The notes: generated by a model from the letters alone, not told the origin. Numbered from the stretch's first letter, positions 1 through 11,453 are shown. The stretch is DNA of 64,000 bases from Isoetes taiwanensis (GCA_021234155.1 JAJEKV010000006.1:23809568-23873567); one strand, 5' to 3'. A program made the numbers and translations.

Positions 1-2759
1 GTCTCTTGAGGCAAATTGGCAGAACTGGAGCTTAGTCAATGATCAAGTCATTGTCAGGTTATGATTTTTGGTCAAGGCTGAGCAGACTAATTGGCTGTAC
101 TATGTGTAAAGTAGAAGGGAGAAATCTCCTCATTATGTTGTGGACTCCTGGAGACTATGGCAGGATTATTTTTCTACATACTGTATACTATCCTCATTTG
201 TTTGGATGCACATTCTTCTCAATGATAAAAAGGGAATGTGACATGTATTCATTTGGAACTATGAGCCTCTGATGGGGTTAGCAAAGAATTACTAAACTCT
301 GTCTGTGCAGTAACAGTCTGCTAGATGGCGTTAATGGTGACCAGGTACATGATGACACTGATCTTTTACGTTTGTGAGTTGACATCCATCTAAAATCAAC
401 AAGGCTAACGGTTTTTAGATGTCTACAATTTAAGCTGATATCTCAGTTCATTATAAGCTGGCATTCCAGACATAAGACTAACACGATTTTTTTGTATCTG
501 TTTAACTTTAAGATTACTTGTGTATCAGTATACCAATGTGGACTTGATGGAATGGCAAGCTTTCCATGGGCTGTTGACTGCTACAGTTATGCTCCCTTTT
601 TTTTTTTAAACCAACGGGCAAGCTTTTCCTGTAATCCATAGGGAAAAATCGTGGCAATAACAAGAATGCCAATCAATTGTACATATAAGCATCATAAGAT
701 AATATCAAGACAGTATCTCAAGACATAGTTGAGCCTGCATATCCATCACCTATTGAAGATATGTGTCCTAGCAATTGTACTGAAGTCGTGATTAATATAT
801 GCAATGGCCGATTGGGTATGACCAACTCAGTATAGCGTGCCCGAATGCAATCCTACGTTGGACAGCTCTGAAGAGTGTGATATTCATCCTCAATAGCTCT
901 GAAAATCTGAGTTATACAACATGAATGATGAAGATATATATTAGGCATTGCCTAGATTGATACAGAAAAAAATGATGGTCAAAATGAAGTTAAGGATAAA
1001 TTTGAAAAGCTCGTTTCCATGTTGATTGGACTTTGGAAGGATCGACAGTTCCAGAACTACCTGTATAGAAATATAGGAATAAGAATAAGAATAAATCAAA
1101 AAATTAGGTTGAAATATTGAGGACCTGGTGATCCCTTGAAGGTATGAAATTGTGTGAATAATATGGCCAACATTGCTATAGGAATATAGTAACCCCAGAT
1201 GAACAATGCTCGAGTTATATTCTATTTCAACTAGTTATGGTGCCCGGCATTGCCGGGCTTTACTACAATTTGAAATAGTGGTTCTTGATTTTGGCCACTA
1301 TAAAGAATGTGGCAATTTTTGTATTTGACAAATGCTAAAAAGGAAGGAAGATGTGAATGTGAGTGTGGGTGTGAGAGGCATATTTTGTGTTGATTTGCTG
1401 TGTAATAGAAATGTCGAAGAATCACCTCTAGTTGCATCGTGAAATGCACAAATCCATCAATACCACCGTAAAGAATGATGTTCTATTCATTGTGATCGAA
1501 AATATTAGTGGTGAGTCTATTAGTGACTATATATTTGTCCATTTCCTTTTTACATTAATGATAAAGCTGTCAATGTACATTGTTGTTTGTGTTTGATGTA
1601 TTAGACTTTTCAATATAGCAAAATTGTAGAGATGTGCTAGATTATTATCATTAGCTAAGAATAGTTTGAGATGAGACTTAGAATAGTCGTATGTGTTAGA
1701 TGAATTTAGGTAGGACCTTCTTATCATAAGTACCTTGTTCATCTGTGTAATTAGCACCAATGTATCAAATGTCTAAGATGATTTTCGTGTTGACTGTGGT
1801 ATTAATGCATTGTACGTGGAAAAGGAAAAAGAAAAAATAATATCAAATAAGGAATTTTGAACTGTAGAATCGAGAAATTTAACCATAAGCAAATGATATC
1901 TCGCAATGTATGACTTTGACTATGACATGTTATATGGGCAATGGTGCATGAACAGCAAAGTGTCTGTTTGATTTGTTTGTTGGTTGCAAGAGTTACTCGC
2001 TGTGCTAACCTCAATAAATTGAGGGCAAGAAGAACCCCAGGTTTTTTTCCACTCCCAACAATTAAGTACAGGTATATGAGCCTTAAGCATGTTGTTGTCG
2101 CCTCTAATAATAGTTGCTCGCTTTTGAAGATTGTTGTTTCGAGGATATTGGGTGAAAAGAAGGAGCATTAAGTATTATCTATGGTAAAGAAGTCAAGAAC
2201 TCATTTACCACTGGGCAAAAGGTTTTAGGGTTCCAAAAATGAAAGCCTTCAACAATCTAGCATTGAAAAGGGCATTCAGCATAATACCTAATGCTAGAAT
2301 GTTGAATCACAAACACAGAAATATCTTGTGTAGCAGTGAGACGGAATGGTTGAGAAATAGAATCTAGGAACACAATACTAAATAGGTTGCAATGGAAAGC
2401 CTCCAAATGTCTTCAAAGGCCAATGTGGAATGTTAAGTACCATATATCGTTCACCATAGTGTTTGTATGTAGATGCTAGTGTTGGGGGTGGTTCCCTAGA
2501 GGTCTATGATAAGTTTTACATTTACAGTTGCAACATGAATTGAATGATACATAAAGGTAGGCCAGTAATGAAATGCCAAGTGGTTGTTGACATGTTGAAC
2601 CCCCTCATAAGGTGTCAAACAATGTCATCATGTTGGAATTTTAGAAAAATGGAATTAATGAGGTGTGCCATTGTGAAGTCGATGAGTGCAAGTCTCAATA
2701 TGTGGTGTGAATTGCTTCCTGTAAATTCTAAAAATATATAATCCTATAGTAATATTTGA
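1..2759. other. Intergenic DNA, no gene recognised
   Basis: Open frames here are short, below about 80 codons, and none resembles a known family. The sequence is AT-rich, with scattered homopolymers such as the T run near 598-607. There is no clear splice-site and coding combination, RNA gene or terminal-repeat structure. The first few hundred bases could be the tail of a transcript that starts outside the window, but nothing proves this. Confidence 0.5.
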
Positions 2760-3085
2760 AGGACTTTAGAAGATAATTTCTGCGGTATTAAAGTACCATA
2801 TAATCTTCAGAAGATGATTTTCATAGTATAAAAGTACCATTTAGGGTTGTGCAGTATTGGTGTAAGGGAGTTTATTTCTGTTGTATTGAAGTACCATTTA
2901 GGGTTGTGCAATATCGGTGTAAGGAAGCTCTTCTAAGCAAATTGGCATGAAAGTTAGATCAATAATGGGTTATTGTGGTATTCGAATACCACGTAGAGTT
3001 CTGTGATATTAGTGTAAAGCTCTCATAAGCAAATAGAGTTATGTGATATTAATGTAAAGCTCTCATAAGCAAATTGACGTGAAGG
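2760..3085. repeat. Degenerate tandem repeat cluster
   Basis: A phrase of about 40 bp that includes 'gtaccatttagggttgtgca' occurs at 2834 and again at 2891, a period of 57 bp. Weaker versions precede it near 2787. A second family built on 'gatattagtgtaaagctctc' is repeated at about 3005 and 3046, each copy followed by 'ataagcaaa'. The copies are diverged and interleaved, which suggests old slippage or unequal exchange. No coding frame is kept across the units. Confidence 0.6.
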
Positions 3086-3610
3086 CCTGATTGATAATGA
3101 GATATTATCGACAACGATATAAAATAGATTAGGCGTTTTCTAGGATATTATACAATTTTACACGTTTGTAGTAAAAATGAATCAAAGAAAATGGTTGTAT
3201 TAATTTGTGATCATGCTACCTTTGCAAACGCATTGAGTAAATGAAGTTATATGAATTGGTGAGAGCCTATCAAGATAAATGGATCTATAGGCTATGTAAT
3301 TAAAAGTATTGCTTAGATTTATTTTGGTGTTACGTGGCCATAACCATAACCTCTAGTAATTTAGGGCCATTAAGAATTGTCCATATTCAAAAAAAGAATT
3401 GTCCATATTCAAACTGCTTTCAAAAGAGTTAGCTCTCCTTCCAAGTATCCAATCATGTTGTTAACAATTTGTGCTCATATGTGGCTTCCAAATCAAAGAA
3501 TAGATTCAATGGAATAAAGAGGTAACAGTAGGACATGAAGAAATTGCATAGCAAACTATAGAAGGCATGATAATATTCCTTTTCGCATATTATTCTTCAA
3601 ATCATGCTTG

Positions 3611-3875
3611 ATGAATGAGCAGAGTAAGACGCAGCAGAATCTGATAGACCCAGGCAGAGCATTTGAGAGACAAAACAAACTGCAACTACTGGAGACCGCC
3701 CTGAAGAAGCTGGAGACATAAATCGTTCACTTTCACAACTTGGTTAATGCGACAGTACTATGTTTGAATATCAAGTTAATGTCAAAAGCATTCTAATAAC
3801 TGCATTTGTGAGGTGCAGGCAGAAGCAGCACAAAGAGAAGACAGAGACATATACCATTTCATAGTCGGAGTCTGA
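3611..3875 (+). pseudogene. Exon-like pair of an unrecognised charged protein
   Basis: The first segment (3611-3718) reads as 36 residues rich in Lys, Glu and Gln, including QQNLIDPGRAFERQNK and LLETALKKLE, then stops. The second segment (3819-3872) follows a good acceptor (gtgcag at 3813-3818) and reads AEAAQREDRDIYHFIVG before a stop. Together they look like two consecutive exons of a coiled-coil-like gene, because the second naturally continues the helical, acidic character of the first. No GT donor remains after the first segment, where 'gacataaatc' stands instead, and no further exons were found. It is therefore best called a gene relic. I do not recognise the family. Confidence 0.35.
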
Positions 3876-4263
3876 CAGAATTTTGTGCAAAAGTGAGATT
3901 CAAAGCACATTAAAAATTGCAAAGAGGGCAAAGGCTATTTGCAACAAAACAGTTATCAATGAAGAGCTGATGGCAACCTACTTAGGGAGGAGATATGGTG
4001 ATTGAAGGTCGGTGATTATCCGCTGTTATACGCCATAAACATTGCTCTCCTGTTGCTGAAATATTATTCTCCTCTATAATTTGTCAGGAAGAACTCATGA
4101 GAATAAATGGCTGCATATTTAAATGTACGGAATGGCATGTAGCTTGTCTGATGAGCATTTACTTCCATGAAAAACAGATGCAATCAAGAATGTTTGGTAA
4201 GCTGATAAGTTTAAGCTCACAATTTGGTAAGCTGCTAAGCTAAATCTCAACAATGTAATACGT

Positions 4264-4476
4264 ACCTATACAAAACAATGGAGTTGCAAAGATGGAGTTG
4301 CTCGCTGTGACATGTTAAGCATTTGGGACATCTGAAAAAACAACTCAGATTTAGACCAGACATACCAATAGGAAACGAATGGACTTGCAAAGATGGGGTA
4401 ACATCTCGAGACATTGGCAACTCACAGCGACATGTTAAGCATTTGGGCATGTCCAACACAACTCAGACTTAGAAAT
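4264..4476. repeat. Imperfect tandem duplication of about 0.1 kb
   Basis: A block containing 'cttgcaaagatgg' or 'gttgcaaagatgg', then 'acatgttaagcatttggg' and 'caactcaga' occurs twice, at about 4270-4360 and 4375-4476. The second copy has extra bases in the middle. No coding potential is seen. The sequence just downstream (4464-4622) is itself related to 9998-10172. Confidence 0.55.
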
Positions 4477-4622
4477 AGTAGATATTACCTGGCACGAATG
4501 CTACAATTACTTTGGTCTGGAAGGAAATAGCATGAGTAAAATCTGTTATCAGGTTGGAAACTTTGGGCTCTTGCTTCTAGCAATATTGAAGCTCAAACAG
4601 AGAACACTGCAACACCCAAATG
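4464..4622 (+). repeat. Dispersed repeat, copy 1 of a block also at 10.0 kb
   Basis: This stretch shares an ordered series of short matches with 9998-10172: 'cagacttaga', 'tagatatta', 'caggttggaaactttg', 'agcaatattgaagc' and 'caacacccaaa'. The order and spacing are kept and only small indels differ, so the two are copies of one segment. No terminal repeats or reading frame identify the parent element. Confidence 0.5.
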
Positions 4623-5203
4623 AAGCAGGACATTGCCTTTCTGCTGAAACCATCATATCTTTGAATCAAAAGAATGCTGGATCTGTATCTTTGATTCGAT
4701 TATTGCTAGATCTGTATCATAGATTCTCATCTTGGTTATAGTGGTAGATAGAATGAATTGCACTGCCCTTTTGAACAATGTGTGAATTCAGATGCTAAAG
4801 GTATACCAGTACCCTGTTATCAGACAAAGTTAATTCTGACTTTGATTTGAGCACATAATGGCCAATGTAGTAAAGCTGAGACTTCATTGTTTTGTATCCG
4901 CTAAGTTTATTATTGCAGGTAGATCACAGGCAGCATGCCGATGCCTAAGAGCCCCTGATGCCTAAGAGGCCCTGTGTATTGTTGAAGGAAAACATCTGGA
5001 CATTTCAAAACAGAGGATTAAACCTGGCATAAAAAGCACTACTTGATGGAACCATGTGCCAACTTGTGCTTCGCAGGTTACCCATCCAGACGTCATATTC
5101 TTGTCTGCTAGGATGAATTCCAATGAATTCTCTGGTGGTCTGTATACCCAATTTTCTCTAACCTGCTCCAAAAACAGAGCTATACTTATGAATTTGTGGA
5201 TAT

Positions 5204-5400
5204 CCCCATCTGGGTGTCTCCACTAAAACAACACAATGTACAATATGCTGAAAGAAAGCCCCATCTGGGTGTCTCCACTAAAACAACACAATGTACAATA
5301 TTTATGCTCCATCTGGGTGTCTCCACTAAAACAACACAATGTACAATATTTATGCTCCATCTGGGTGTCTCCACTAAAACAACACAATGTACAATATGCT
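5204..5400 (+). repeat. Four-copy tandem array, 47-55 bp period
   Basis: The unit contains 'catctgggtgtctccacta' followed by an A- and C-rich phrase ending 'gtacaatat'. It begins at about 5204, 5259, 5308 and 5355. The last two copies are almost identical (47-bp step), and the second carries a distinct 'aaagaaagcccc' lead. One more copy with that lead stands alone at 6618-6671. Open frames through the array only reflect the unit length and are not a gene. Confidence 0.85.
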
Positions 5401-5814
5401 GAAACCGTTATGGCTAGTGAAACCATTATGGCCGGGATTAAAAAACCTCGCCCTTTCGGGTTTTCGAGGAAAAACCCTGACAATAATGGGATCACTAACC
5501 AATGCTAGGTCCAAAACATAATAGATCTTGTATCCTCATGCTGACTAGCCTTATTGGGTGAAAATACATTATAGCAATGAAGTTGCCAAAGACGAAATAT
5601 ATTTGAATTGTCTTCTCCATAGATCTTCATCTTGTGCTACGAATGCAAAGCTCTCTTCCAAACAGCCACGCTAAACCCTGCATACACAAGAAAGACGAAC
5701 CAAAAGCCACCAAGGCCATCCAGGCACGAAGGCCTCCAGCCAGGCACTAGGGCCTCCAACCGTGCACAAAAAGCCTCAACCCGGGCATAAAGCCTCAACC
5801 GGGCTAACGGCCCC

Positions 5815-6140
5815 CAACCAGGCACTAAGCCTCCAACTAGGCACTAGGCCACAACAAAAGTCACAATGCTCAAGCTCAAGAGCCACAGTGCCACAATAAT
5901 AGCCACACAAGACCACACAAAGAGCCACACATTAGCCATCATGCTAATGCTGCTCAACTCAAGGCCACCATGCCACAAAAAAGGCCACACATTAGCCACC
6001 ATGCTAATGTTTGTAACTCAAAGCCACCATGCCACAAAGAGCCACACATCAGCCATCATGCTAATGCTGCCCAACTCAAAGCCACCATGCCACAAAGAGC
6101 CACACATTAGCCATCATGCTAATGCTGCCCGAGCCACAAT
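5815..6140 (+). repeat. Left arm of a foldback-like inverted repeat
   Basis: This arm is made of sub-repeats such as 'ccacacattagccatcatgc' alternating with 'gccaccatgccacaa'. It is preceded by a run of about 20-bp units on the theme 'gcctccaaccaggcactaag' (5690-5850). Its reverse complement lies at 7500-7745 with the sub-repeats in matching order. The 126-codon frame across it is a by-product of the repeat. Internally repetitive inverted arms around a spacer are typical of Foldback-type and some Mutator-like elements. Confidence 0.65.
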
Positions 6141-6365
6141 GCTCCCCTACAGTCTGCATAACAGAGTAATCCAACAAGAGTACAGGATTAATGAAAAACA
6201 AATGTCGAGAAGGTTTGGAGGAAGAGCAGGCGAAAGTGAAAGCTGAGATTCAAAAGAATGATAGAGATCAGAGAGCATGAGGGCCTTACCACGACCATAC
6301 CTTCAACAAACGCATAACCACCAAGATAAGGAACATATTAAGATGACGAGTAAAGAGTAAGGTGT

Positions 6366-6381
6366 GGGGTGGGTGGGTGGG
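6366..6381 (+). other. G-tract with quadruplex potential
   Basis: The sequence ggggtgggtgggtggg has four G runs separated by single T bases, a classic quadruplex-forming pattern on the plus strand. A matching C-rich tract lies at 7354-7378 inside the same inverted-repeat structure. Confidence 0.6.
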
Positions 6382-6385
6382 AAAG

Positions 6386-6533
6386 TAGCTTGAAGAAAGA
6401 ACCGACAAGTGGAGAAACACGAAGATGAGCTGATGAAGAAGAAAAGGGAAGAAATGGAGTATATATGCGAGGAAAACCTAACTACCAAGGGCGTCTAACT
6501 AACTAAAAGGTAGCAATGGTTTCGAGAATTACA
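6386..6533 (+). repeat. 148-bp direct duplicate, copy 1
   Basis: The segment from 'gtagcttgaagaaagaacc' to 'tttcgagaattacat' is present again at 9639-9786 with no difference I can see. Outside it the two loci diverge abruptly. It contains a purine-rich stretch and 'gtatatatgcgagg'. It lies in the spacer of the foldback structure, so a piece of the spacer was copied downstream, or the reverse. Confidence 0.8.
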
Positions 6534-6617
6534 TTTATCTTCTTATCGTGATACGAAGATAAATTCAATTCTCAAAACCAGCAAGCAAAGGAGAAGCAAG
6601 CAAAGGAGAAAACTAAA

Positions 6618-6671
6618 AGAAAGCCCCATCTGGGTGTCTCCACTAAAACAACACAATGTACAATATGCTGA
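6618..6671 (+). repeat. Solitary copy of the 5.2-kb array unit
   Basis: It matches the second unit of the array at 5204-5400, including the 'aaagaaagcccc' lead and the 'caatatgctgaaa' tail. It lies about 1.2 kb from the array, with the left foldback arm between them. Confidence 0.8.
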
Positions 6672-6763
6672 AAAACAGAGGCAGCAAGTATGTCATCCCG
6701 AAATAAAGGGCAGTAAGATGTGCGAGGGGTCTCATATCAATAGGCCTCAAACCCAAGGAGCAA

Positions 6764-6922
6764 GAACAATTGTTCATAGGAAGAAACTATTGTTTGGAAA
6801 AAGAAAGTGCATCATTTCGGCTACTTAGAATGGCCATGACCCAAGGAGCAAGAACAATTGTTCATAGGAAGAAACTATTGTTTGGAAAAGAAAGTGCATC
6901 ATTTCTGGCTACTTAGAATGCC
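6764..6922 (+). repeat. Tandem duplication of about 76 bp
   Basis: 'aaggagcaagaacaattgtt' begins two adjacent copies, at about 6755 and 6842. Both continue through 'catcatttc...ggctacttagaatg' and 'ccatgacc'. The copies differ by one A in a run and by a few substitutions, so the event looks recent. Confidence 0.7.
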
Positions 6923-7353
6923 CATGACCATTTGCTTTGGGAAACTCAACATGAGAAATTCTATCAAAACATCTACAATAGCCACTATACTTGGTAACAC
7001 ATCAACACAATATCGGTTAGGCTTTTTTGCAGCAAAAACCAAACAAGCAATAACACCTCAACATCTCATCAAGCCCAATGGCATCATAGGTACAAAAATC
7101 TCTTCAACTCAAATAACTCATCATCATCATCCACGACATTCCAAAAGCATTCCCAAATATCTGAACAAAAAAATGCCTACAAATAGCAAGAGAAGTTCAT
7201 CCATTCAACATCACAAATTGCAAGGCAAACATGAGTTAGTTTTGGCAGTTACAGCCCTTCTGACGTCCATTTATACCTTTCTTTCTCTCCTCCTTTTTCA
7301 TCAGCTCATCTGCATCTCCCTTGGTTTTTTGCCGTAGAACGTCCTTCCATTGC

Positions 7354-7378
7354 ACCCACCCACCCACCCACCCACCCC
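7354..7378 (-). other. C-rich tract, quadruplex potential on the minus strand
   Basis: Six consecutive 'accc' units followed by 'cc' give at least four G-triplets with single-base loops on the minus strand. The tract mirrors the G-tract at 6366-6381 within the inverted-repeat structure. Confidence 0.6.
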
Positions 7379-7499
7379 AACATCTGTTATGTCATCTTGC
7401 CTGAGTGTTGCTTTGGACCTTTTGTTCCTCCTTAACATCGCATCCGCTAATCCGTTACTGTGTTTGGATTTCTCTGTTGTGCAGAGTGTTGTGAGCTTT

Positions 7500-7745
7500 G
7501 TGGATTGGCAGCATTAGCATGTTGGCTAATGTGTGGCCTTGAGTTGGGCAGCATTAGCATGGTGGCTAATGTGTGGCCTTTTGTGGCATGGTGGCCTTGA
7601 GTTGGGCAGCTTTAGCATGATGGCTAATGTGTGGCTCGTTGTGTGGCCTTGTGTGGCTATTATTGTGGCATTGTGGCTCTTGAGCTTGAGCATTGTGACT
7701 TGTTGTGGCCTAGTGCCTAGTTGGAGGCCTAGTGCATGGTTGGGG
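7500..7745 (-). repeat. Right arm of the foldback-like inverted repeat
   Basis: Read on the minus strand this arm reproduces the left arm (5815-6140) in order: 'ccaactaggcactaggcc', 'cacaatgctcaagctcaag', 'ccacaataatagccacac', then the 'attagccatcatgcta' sub-repeats. Sub-repeat number differs slightly between arms. The plus-strand 77-codon frame here is only repeat translation. Confidence 0.65.
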
Positions 7746-7779
7746 TCATTGTGCCTGGTATATTAGGAGGCCTTCCAAA

Positions 7780-9180
7780 ATTACCAAGTGGCAAAAATAA
7801 TTTGTCAAAACACATAAAGTAGAGAAAATTGGAGGATACCTCATAGCAAGATATGCTAGCAAATAACCAGAGAAGAGATATGTCTTAAGAAGCTATGGCC
7901 GAGGCAAAGTTATGTTAAGAAAATGCAGCTATCAAAGTAATCACAACACTTATTACGCTGGAAAGAAAAGGGGGCAAGTAAGAATGCTTATCTGGAATGG
8001 TCATCAAATCTCTATACCAGTACTTCAGATAAAAAGGTTATGCTTGATAGACCACAGATTTGATTCACCATCATTCTTGAAACAACTCAGCCAATTCAGC
8101 CAACAATCAGTTCTCAACTTGATGCACCACAAACTCCAAGCATGTCCATACCAATGACTAATGACTGGTTTCCAACTTGAGAATCAAAACTTGGACGAGG
8201 TATGAACACAAATAATGCAATGTAACGAGACACCTCAGGCAGAAAGACTTGATCCAGGTGGACTTGATCAGATGAAAATCCGAGAATACCACAGCAAAGA
8301 ACTTTTGAGGTAATAGAATTTGCACACTAATGAATACTCGGTGCAACCGAAGGACCGGGACCCTCGCTTTTGCTTCTTCGCACTACTGCACTTGGCATGC
8401 AATCAATGAGGGTATTCTAAAATATAGTTCCAAAAATTGGTCTCCACTACCAAAGACTATTAATAAAAGCATCTGTCATTTGTGAAGGCACATAAAGTGC
8501 TCGTGTCATGTATGTGCTGAAATCTCTGAATCCATAACACTTCATCTCTATCCAAAAGGCCCTCTCTGCATCCTCTACGCTTGCACACTTGGAATATCTA
8601 TCAAAGTTTATTCCCAAGGACAATGTTGACTTGGTCTGGCATTATGCCCTCCCGTTGCATGTTATCAAAGAACTGCAAGCAGAGTGACCTTCGTGAGAGT
8701 AACCTTCCTGCTGTTGTGCATATCTGCGTATCCTGAGATCCAAGATTAAGCTTGGGTGTGATATTCCATGAAAGACATAGCGAGCATCAGCTAGACAAAT
8801 GCAGTTGAAAAGCATGCCAATTAAAGCAATGGTGACAACAACATTCAATTCAATATATCCCAAAGATCCGCTCATGAATGAATCTGCCTCACTCTAAGGT
8901 GCAAAGGATCCTGCATGCTTTCAAGATGCATACTGTTATCCAATAAAAGAGCCAACTTCCCTTTTAAACACACGAAGAACCAGGTTGATCTTAAAACTGA
9001 TACACATCATTCCTGGAAAGTTATCCTGCACTTATCCACATGGATATGCATATACTTCTATCGCAGGTTTCCAGCCTTCAGTATTCTAGCAGCGTACATG
9101 GGAATAGAACAACATGCTATGTTTGATGAGGTTACAGATATGCCTCCTGCTGATGTCGCTCTGATTATGCAGCCAACAAA
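7780..9180. other. Intergenic DNA, nothing recognised
   Basis: No frame over 95 codons and no family resemblance. Splice-like signals occur at chance level. No terminal repeats were found. Confidence 0.5.
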
Positions 9181-9185
9181 TCCGC

Positions 9186-9345
9186 AAACAAAATAACCCT
9201 GTGGAATCTGCTTAACTGGCAATGGCAACAAAAGCCCTGTGGATTTGATCTTATCCCAGGCATCCAACACAACGTTAAACAAAAATAACCCTTTGCAATT
9301 GTCTCAGATGGCAAACGGTCAACAAAGAAACCCTGCGGATTGGAA
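9186..9345. repeat. Weak tandem repeat around a CCCTGTGGATT motif
   Basis: Four imperfect units of about 45-55 bp each carry a variant of 'aaccctgtggatt' (ccctgtggaat, ccctgtggatt, ccctttgcaatt, ccctgcggatt) followed by 'ggcaa'-type phrases. They are old and diverged. Confidence 0.45.
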
Positions 9346-9638
9346 CAGAGAGCGAACAACTGGAAAAGGATAAAGAAAGATAGCGGGCTTCTTATGTTCG
9401 ATTTGCTTCACTGCCACAATTAGCCAGAGAAAAAGCCCCAACCGAAACACATGGCCGAAACCTCCAGACCAGAAACCTCCAGGCAACAAACTGAAAGGTA
9501 GAGCAGAAGCAGCAGATCAAAAGGAAATGCGAAGACAAGGGTTTCGTGAAATGGACGAATTTTTTTGGATGCACGAATTCTAGAGGTAAGTACAACGTAA
9601 AGCAGAACGAAGAAGAAACTATGTCGACCAAAAGAAAG

Positions 9639-9786
9639 TAGCTTGAAGAAAGAACCGACAAGTGGAGAAACACGAAGATGAGCTGATGAAGAAGAAAAGG
9701 GAAGAAATGGAGTATATATGCGAGGAAAACCTAACTACCAAGGGCGTCTAACTAACTAAAAGGTAGCAATGGTTTCGAGAATTACA
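9639..9786 (+). repeat. 148-bp direct duplicate, copy 2
   Basis: This is the same sequence as 6386-6533, about 3.25 kb downstream, in the same orientation. Its flanks are unrelated to those of copy 1. No terminal repeat or target duplication marks it as a mobile element by itself. Confidence 0.8.
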
Positions 9787-9997
9787 TGAAATCATGTTCA
9801 TGTTCGAAATCATATTCATGTTTAAACAGATAAAACTTGATTTATTGAATGGAAGCATAAATGCATAGCATTTCAGTAATAGAACAAAGATGCATGCTTT
9901 TTTGCACAACTTCCTATCTCCAAAGCAAATAAGCTGTTCAACTTGATAGAAGTCCAAAGAAAAAAACAAAGTTTATAATCATATTCTGTTCATGCTC

Positions 9998-10172
9998 AGA
10001 CTTAGAGAAGGGCAAAACAATAGATATTATCCAGCATGAATGTTGCCATTACCTGTAGTTGAGCTGGACTACCTGTAGTTGAAATAGCAAAGTCAACTGT
10101 GGTACCAGGTTGGAAACTTTGACCTCTTAGCAATATTGAAGCAAGAGCAGTGAATACTTGCAACACCCAAAG
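9998..10172 (+). repeat. Dispersed repeat, copy 2 of the block at 4.5 kb
   Basis: It shares 'cagacttaga', 'tagatatta', 'ccaggttggaaactttg', 'agcaatattgaagc' and 'caacacccaaa' in the same order as 4464-4622. It is diverged, with indels, and has no coding content. Confidence 0.5.
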
Positions 10173-10199
10173 GTTGGCAGTCTCCTAGAGGATCTGCCA

Positions 10200-11300
10200 T
10201 GCATCCTCCATACCATATAGCTTCTTCTGCAAGCAAAAATCACTAACACAAAATGCCATGCTTCAAAATATTCTCCTATTCTAATCGCAAGAGAGAGGCT
10301 TCACCCATCTCACCCAGTTTTAGGATAGTTTGCTAACAACCCCTGTAGGAGCTAGTTTTGATTATCATCTCAAAGAACATTATATTGAGCACAACGCTGG
10401 GTAGAATGTGCACCCATGAATAGATAAGCAAAAATTTATTATACCTTCGAAAGCATCCCAATCTATATGTAGTATGTAATTCCGGCAACCATTCCGCTTG
10501 GACAAACATCAACCTACAGCAGTAAAACAAATAAATTTATTTACCTCTATAGTCTTGAGGCACCAAACAAGGCTGATGCGTCGATGTTGGAGAAGGCAGA
10601 AGGCAGGAGGCAGGAATTGAATGGCACGCTATTTTAGGGCGGCGTTTAGTGAGCTTCGTACAAAATAAACAACCAATCTGCACAAACTGGAAAACTCTAT
10701 TAACGGACATATGCTAAAATATCGTGAGATTTGCCCGAACGGCAACGCTTATTGTTCTACTTGTTTTCAACAGAAGCATCACACGGATCTGAAACCCCAA
10801 AGAAGAAGAAGAAGAAGAAACAACGGATGCAGATATCTAAATAAGAATATTATTCTAAGAGAACCATGCACTGACCCTGTATGCTCAAGCTCCTTTGTAT
10901 GAATGAACTAAGAAGCGGAGTTGAATGAAAAACCCTGATCGGAGGCATCCCTGGAAGAATAGAAACAGTGAAAATGTAAATCGTCTAAAAAATTATAAAA
11001 CAAACCCCATCCAAATTCACAGAAGCAAACTTACAGCGGCGGATTTCCACAGGGATAAGATCCTATTTCTAATCTATAACAGATCTTATCTAATTCCATG
11101 CCGTTCATCGTGGCATACGCATGCCGGATTGGAAGGGCGAAAATCAGAAAAGGGCAAAATTCAAACCCAAATCAAGGCCAAGGAAGTTTTCTCATTTTTG
11201 GCAAATTGGAATTATTTTCCGGCCGCCAAAACCCTCAAAACCTTAGGAAATCAATCAAAAGAAAATTCCAAAAAGTTTTCGGAACCCCGGAAAAACCAAA
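10200..11300. other. Intergenic DNA, nothing recognised
   Basis: Apart from a short AGA-rich run near 10800-10820 there is no repeat, RNA gene or credible exon. Frames of up to 126 codons near 10.9-11.3 kb are Lys/Asn-rich and resemble chance frames. Confidence 0.45.
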
Positions 11301-11320
11301 TTTAAACAATAGGATGGTGC

Positions 11321-11453
11321 TTGATAAATCTTGGTGTATTTATCTTTACACTAGAGATAAGTTGTAGCTATAAGTTACATTTGATAGTTGATTATGTTGT
11401 AAAGAATAATATCTTACTTAAGATCGACAATGAAGTAAGTACAAAATGTACAT
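11321..11453 (+). mobile_element. Left part of a Copia-type LTR, split by LINE-A
   Basis: This stretch ends in 'gtacaaaatgtacat' (11439-11453). The same 15 bases recur at 16558-16572, where the sequence runs on to a typical LTR end and a primer binding site. The simplest reading is that this is the left half of the LTR and that LINE-A inserted here and duplicated 15 bp. The LTR's own start is not clear. The assignment rests on the shared target duplication and on the PBS at 16685, not on a second LTR copy. Confidence 0.45.

Noticed and set aside
5866-6246. 126-codon plus-strand frame rich in His, Ala and Met
   Set aside because: It is the translation of the foldback sub-repeats, whose unit length keeps the frame open. 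There is no gene-like composition or splice context.
6858-7337. 159-codon plus-strand frame
   Set aside because: Composition is Ile/Ser/Thr/His-rich and non-globular. It lies in the foldback spacer and begins in a tandem duplication, with no recognisable domain.
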